This document shows positions 5,798 to 7,458 of a stretch of DNA of 7,458 nt, in pieces (the stretch's first letter is position 1; each line of letters begins with the position of its first letter). The stretch lies in NCBI GenBank assembly GCA_017458545.1, contig JAFTBA010000347.1:1-7458 (forward strand), written 5' to 3'. A program made the position numbers and the translations under genes. This DNA comes from Synergistaceae bacterium (GTDB taxonomy: Bacteria; Synergistota; Synergistia; Synergistales; Aminobacteriaceae). Under the pieces are notes generated by a model. The model was not told the origin of the DNA and did not search any database. It saw only the letters and a list, made by a program, of their open reading frames with translations.

Positions 5798-6868
5798 ATG
5801 CCGGCAAATGTTAAAGTCAACAGCAGCGTAACTACATATAATATACGTATAAGACAGGGAATAATTGAACGTCTCGGTGTCGAAATACTGAGGCTGTGTG
5901 AGGATATGTACTGCGAAGTCCTCATCATTACGGACGAAAAAGTCTCGGGCTTATACCTTCAGCAAGTCATAACAAACTTCCAGAACTGCCCCAAACCCAA
6001 AGGAATGAAAATCAGAATCTGCGAACTCCTCATTGATTCAAACGAAGAAGCTAAAAATTTCACTACCGTTACGCAGCTGCTTGAGGACATGGCCGACTTA
6101 GGGCTTTCAGGGAAATGTTTTGTTGTTGCGCTAGGAGGCGGAGTCGTTTGCGAAACCGCAGGTTTTGCCGCAGGGTGTTACATGGGAGGCGTTAAACTCG
6201 TCTTAGTACCTACGACACTTGCAGCTATGATTGAGACTTCGGCATGGGGCAGCGCATTCCTCAACCTGAGTTCAGGGAAAAATCTTGCAGGTATGTCGTT
6301 TAATCCCTCGCTTGTTATCTGCGACACTGAATGCCTCAAGACCCTTTCACCCAAAGAATACAAATCAGGAATAGCTGAAGCCCTTAAAACATCGGTGATG
6401 TCAGGTGAAGAACTTTTCAGGATATTTGAACGCGGTGAGGTTCAGAACAACATTAACAGTATAATCGAGGGCTGTATAAGATACAGGGCTGAAGTCAGCG
6501 TTGAGATAAGACGCAAATGTCTGGGCTATGCCATCGGTAACGCTATCGAGTCGTTAAGCGGTTACGTAGTTCAGCACGGCAATGCCCTCGCTCAGGGAAT
6601 AGGCATAACAGCAAGGGCATCGGCTAAAATGAACTGGTGCAGTAAGGAAACTTCCGACAGAATCATTAACGCATTGGCAGCGAATAATTTGCCGTCAACA
6701 TGCAGAAAGTTTACTGCAGGCGAAATATCTCAGGCATTATTGAACGGGCGCAGGATTTCAGGAAGCACATTTGAACTTGCTGTTGTAACGGAAATAGGAC
6801 ACTGCGAGTCGAAAAATATTAATGCTGACAAACTGGAGGACGTTATATTATCGGGCATTGGCGCGTAA
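5798..6868 (+). CDS. 3-dehydroquinate synthase-like protein with degenerate active site (AroB homologue)
   Basis: A 356-residue protein with the full 3-dehydroquinate synthase layout: N-terminal NAD-binding half (YNIRIRQGIIERLG, VLIITDEKVSGLY, VVALGGGVVCETAGFAAG at 109-126, LVPTTLAAMIETSAWGS at 136-152) and C-terminal metal-binding half (SGIAEALK at 190-197, GYAIGNAIE at 243-251, VQHGNALAQGIG at 258-269). True AroB converts DAHP to 3-dehydroquinate in the shikimate pathway. Here many conserved residues differ: GGGVxGD has Glu for Asp, YMRG is YMGG, SxGGK is SAWGS, the LNxGHTxGHAxE block is KCLGYAIGNAIE with both His lost, and the preceding DExExGxR segment seems deleted. GKN (160-162), Glu194, Lys197 and His260 remain. 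One of three zinc ligands and several substrate contacts are thus gone. It may have a new activity or be a non-enzymatic relative, with a normal aroB elsewhere. ATG at 5798 has AGGAAGGA 12 bases upstream. Confidence 0.8.
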   Translation: MPANVKVNSSVTTYNIRIRQGIIERLGVEILRLCEDMYCEVLIITDEKVSGLYLQQVITNFQNCPKPKGMKIRICELLIDSNEEAKNFTTVTQLLEDMADLGLSGKCFVVALGGGVVCETAGFAAGCYMGGVKLVLVPTTLAAMIETSAWGSAFLNLSSGKNLAGMSFNPSLVICDTECLKTLSPKEYKSGIAEALKTSVMSGEELFRIFERGEVQNNINSIIEGCIRYRAEVSVEIRRKCLGYAIGNAIESLSGYVVQHGNALAQGIGITARASAKMNWCSKETSDRIINALAANNLPSTCRKFTAGEISQALLNGRRISGSTFELAVVTEIGHCESKNINADKLEDVILSGIGA

Positions 6869-6875
6869 AATGTAA

Positions 6876-6881
6876 TATAAT
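6876..6881 (+). promoter_or_regulatory. Possible -10 element for hpf
   Basis: A perfect TATAAT in the 54-base gap between the aroB-like gene and hpf. No matching -35 is seen 16-18 bases upstream. It could give hpf its own, stress-adjustable transcription in addition to read-through, but the support is one hexamer in AT-rich DNA. Confidence 0.25.
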
Positions 6882-6922
6882 ATTCAATAACAGCTTTTAA
6901 TTTTTCAGGAGGTGCCGCAAGA

Positions 6923-7453
6923 ATGGACATTCGTTTTGTACAGCGCGGATGCGAGATTGATGACAGGCTCAGGGATTACATGGAGAAGAAAATCTCGAAG
7001 CTCGAAAAATTCTTCAGGCGTATACTCAACTGTCAGATAGTCGTAACGCATCATAAGGGCAGCTTCAACGTTGAGACTACAGCCAATGCAAACGGTGTAA
7101 TTCTCAGGGCAGAAGAAGACGCATTAGAGCCCAGGAAGGCATTTGACCAGTCGCTGAAGAATCTTGAGCGCAGAATCAAGAAGTACAATTCTTACCTCAA
7201 GGACAGGGCGCAGTTAGGTGCAGGAGAGGACTTCTCATTCAGTGTTGATGAGCCTGATACTGACGTTAATGCCCCCGCAATCGACAAAGTCAAAAAAGTC
7301 GAAGTTCACCCTATGGAGGCTGCTGAGGCAGTTATGCAGATGGAACTTGTTGGACATGCGTTTTTCGTGTTCCAGAACGCAGCTACAGGTGAAATTAACG
7401 TGGTTTACAAACGCGGTGAGAACAGCTACGGACTCATTGAACCCGTAAGATAA
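6923..7453 (+). CDS. hpf: Ribosome hibernation promoting factor, long form
   Basis: A 176-residue protein of the long HPF/RaiA family. Residues 1-100 form the S30AE (YfiA-like) domain that binds the decoding region of the 30S subunit: MDIRFVQRGCEIDDRLRDYM, then KISKLEKFF, and the helix EEDALEPRKAFDQSLKNLE ending in a basic KKYN. An acidic, poorly conserved linker (about 100-124) leads to the C-terminal dimerisation domain (125-174: VHPMEAAEAVMQMELVGHAF, FFVFQNAATGEINVVYKR, YGLIEP). Through that domain, long HPFs join two 70S ribosomes into inactive 100S dimers in stationary phase. Both domains are intact and the stop is inside the window. ATG at 6923 has AGGAGGTG eight bases upstream. It follows the aroB-like gene by 54 bases in the same direction; the link is probably positional, not functional. 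Confidence 0.96.
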   Translation: MDIRFVQRGCEIDDRLRDYMEKKISKLEKFFRRILNCQIVVTHHKGSFNVETTANANGVILRAEEDALEPRKAFDQSLKNLERRIKKYNSYLKDRAQLGAGEDFSFSVDEPDTDVNAPAIDKVKKVEVHPMEAAEAVMQMELVGHAFFVFQNAATGEINVVYKRGENSYGLIEPVR

Positions 7454-7458
7454 TTTCA

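Noticed and set aside
7218..7448. Plus-strand ORF of 76 codons inside hpf
   Set aside because: It is another frame of hpf, whose reading frame matches a well-known family over its whole length.

Overview
The window (about 7.5 kb, moderate G+C, AT-rich intergenic stretches) looks like ordinary bacterial chromosome and carries no mobile elements, CRISPR arrays or tRNA/rRNA genes. Translation starts are marked by strong purine-rich ribosome-binding sites, often 10-13 bases before the start, and TTG is used as a start codon more than once. A lipoprotein, a long-type hibernation factor and separate thrC and thrB genes fit many phyla. A gut-type Synergistota or Firmicutes-like bacterium is a guess that the sequence does not prove.

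Left part, minus strand (1-1007): a 5'-complete but window-truncated lipoprotein gene starts at a TTG at 280. Its leader contains four perfect tandem copies of a 17-base unit. Upstream of it is a 202-residue exported protein of unknown function (399-1007).

Middle, minus strand (1069-4790): one apparent operon runs from about 4740 down to an intrinsic terminator at 1069-1103. It encodes two tandem paralogous microbial-type PARG-like macrodomain proteins (TIGR02452/DUF2263 family), then threonine synthase (thrC) and homoserine kinase (thrB). The genes are coupled by an 11-base overlap, a 36-base gap and a 4-base ATGA overlap. thrB and thrC perform the last two steps of threonine synthesis. Why ADP-ribose-processing proteins travel with them is unclear.

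A strong terminator (4794-4832) separates this operon from a membrane PH-domain protein gene (4871-5419, minus). That gene faces away from the next transcription unit across an AT-rich divergent promoter region.

Right part, plus strand (5515-7453): a TTGACA-type promoter leads into a leader of about 250 bases. The leader has a short ORF very rich in Phe/Trp/Tyr codons, a hairpin over those codons, a 16-base segment complementary to the loop of a following intrinsic terminator, and the terminator itself. This is the layout of a translation-coupled transcription attenuator. The gene behind it is a 3-dehydroquinate synthase (AroB) homologue, which fits aromatic amino acid control, but its active-site and metal-ligand residues are extensively replaced. 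The long-form ribosome hibernation factor hpf follows.

The most unusual points are the aromatic-rich attenuator combined with a catalytically degenerate AroB homologue, the 17-base leader repeats, and the PARG-like pair in a threonine operon.
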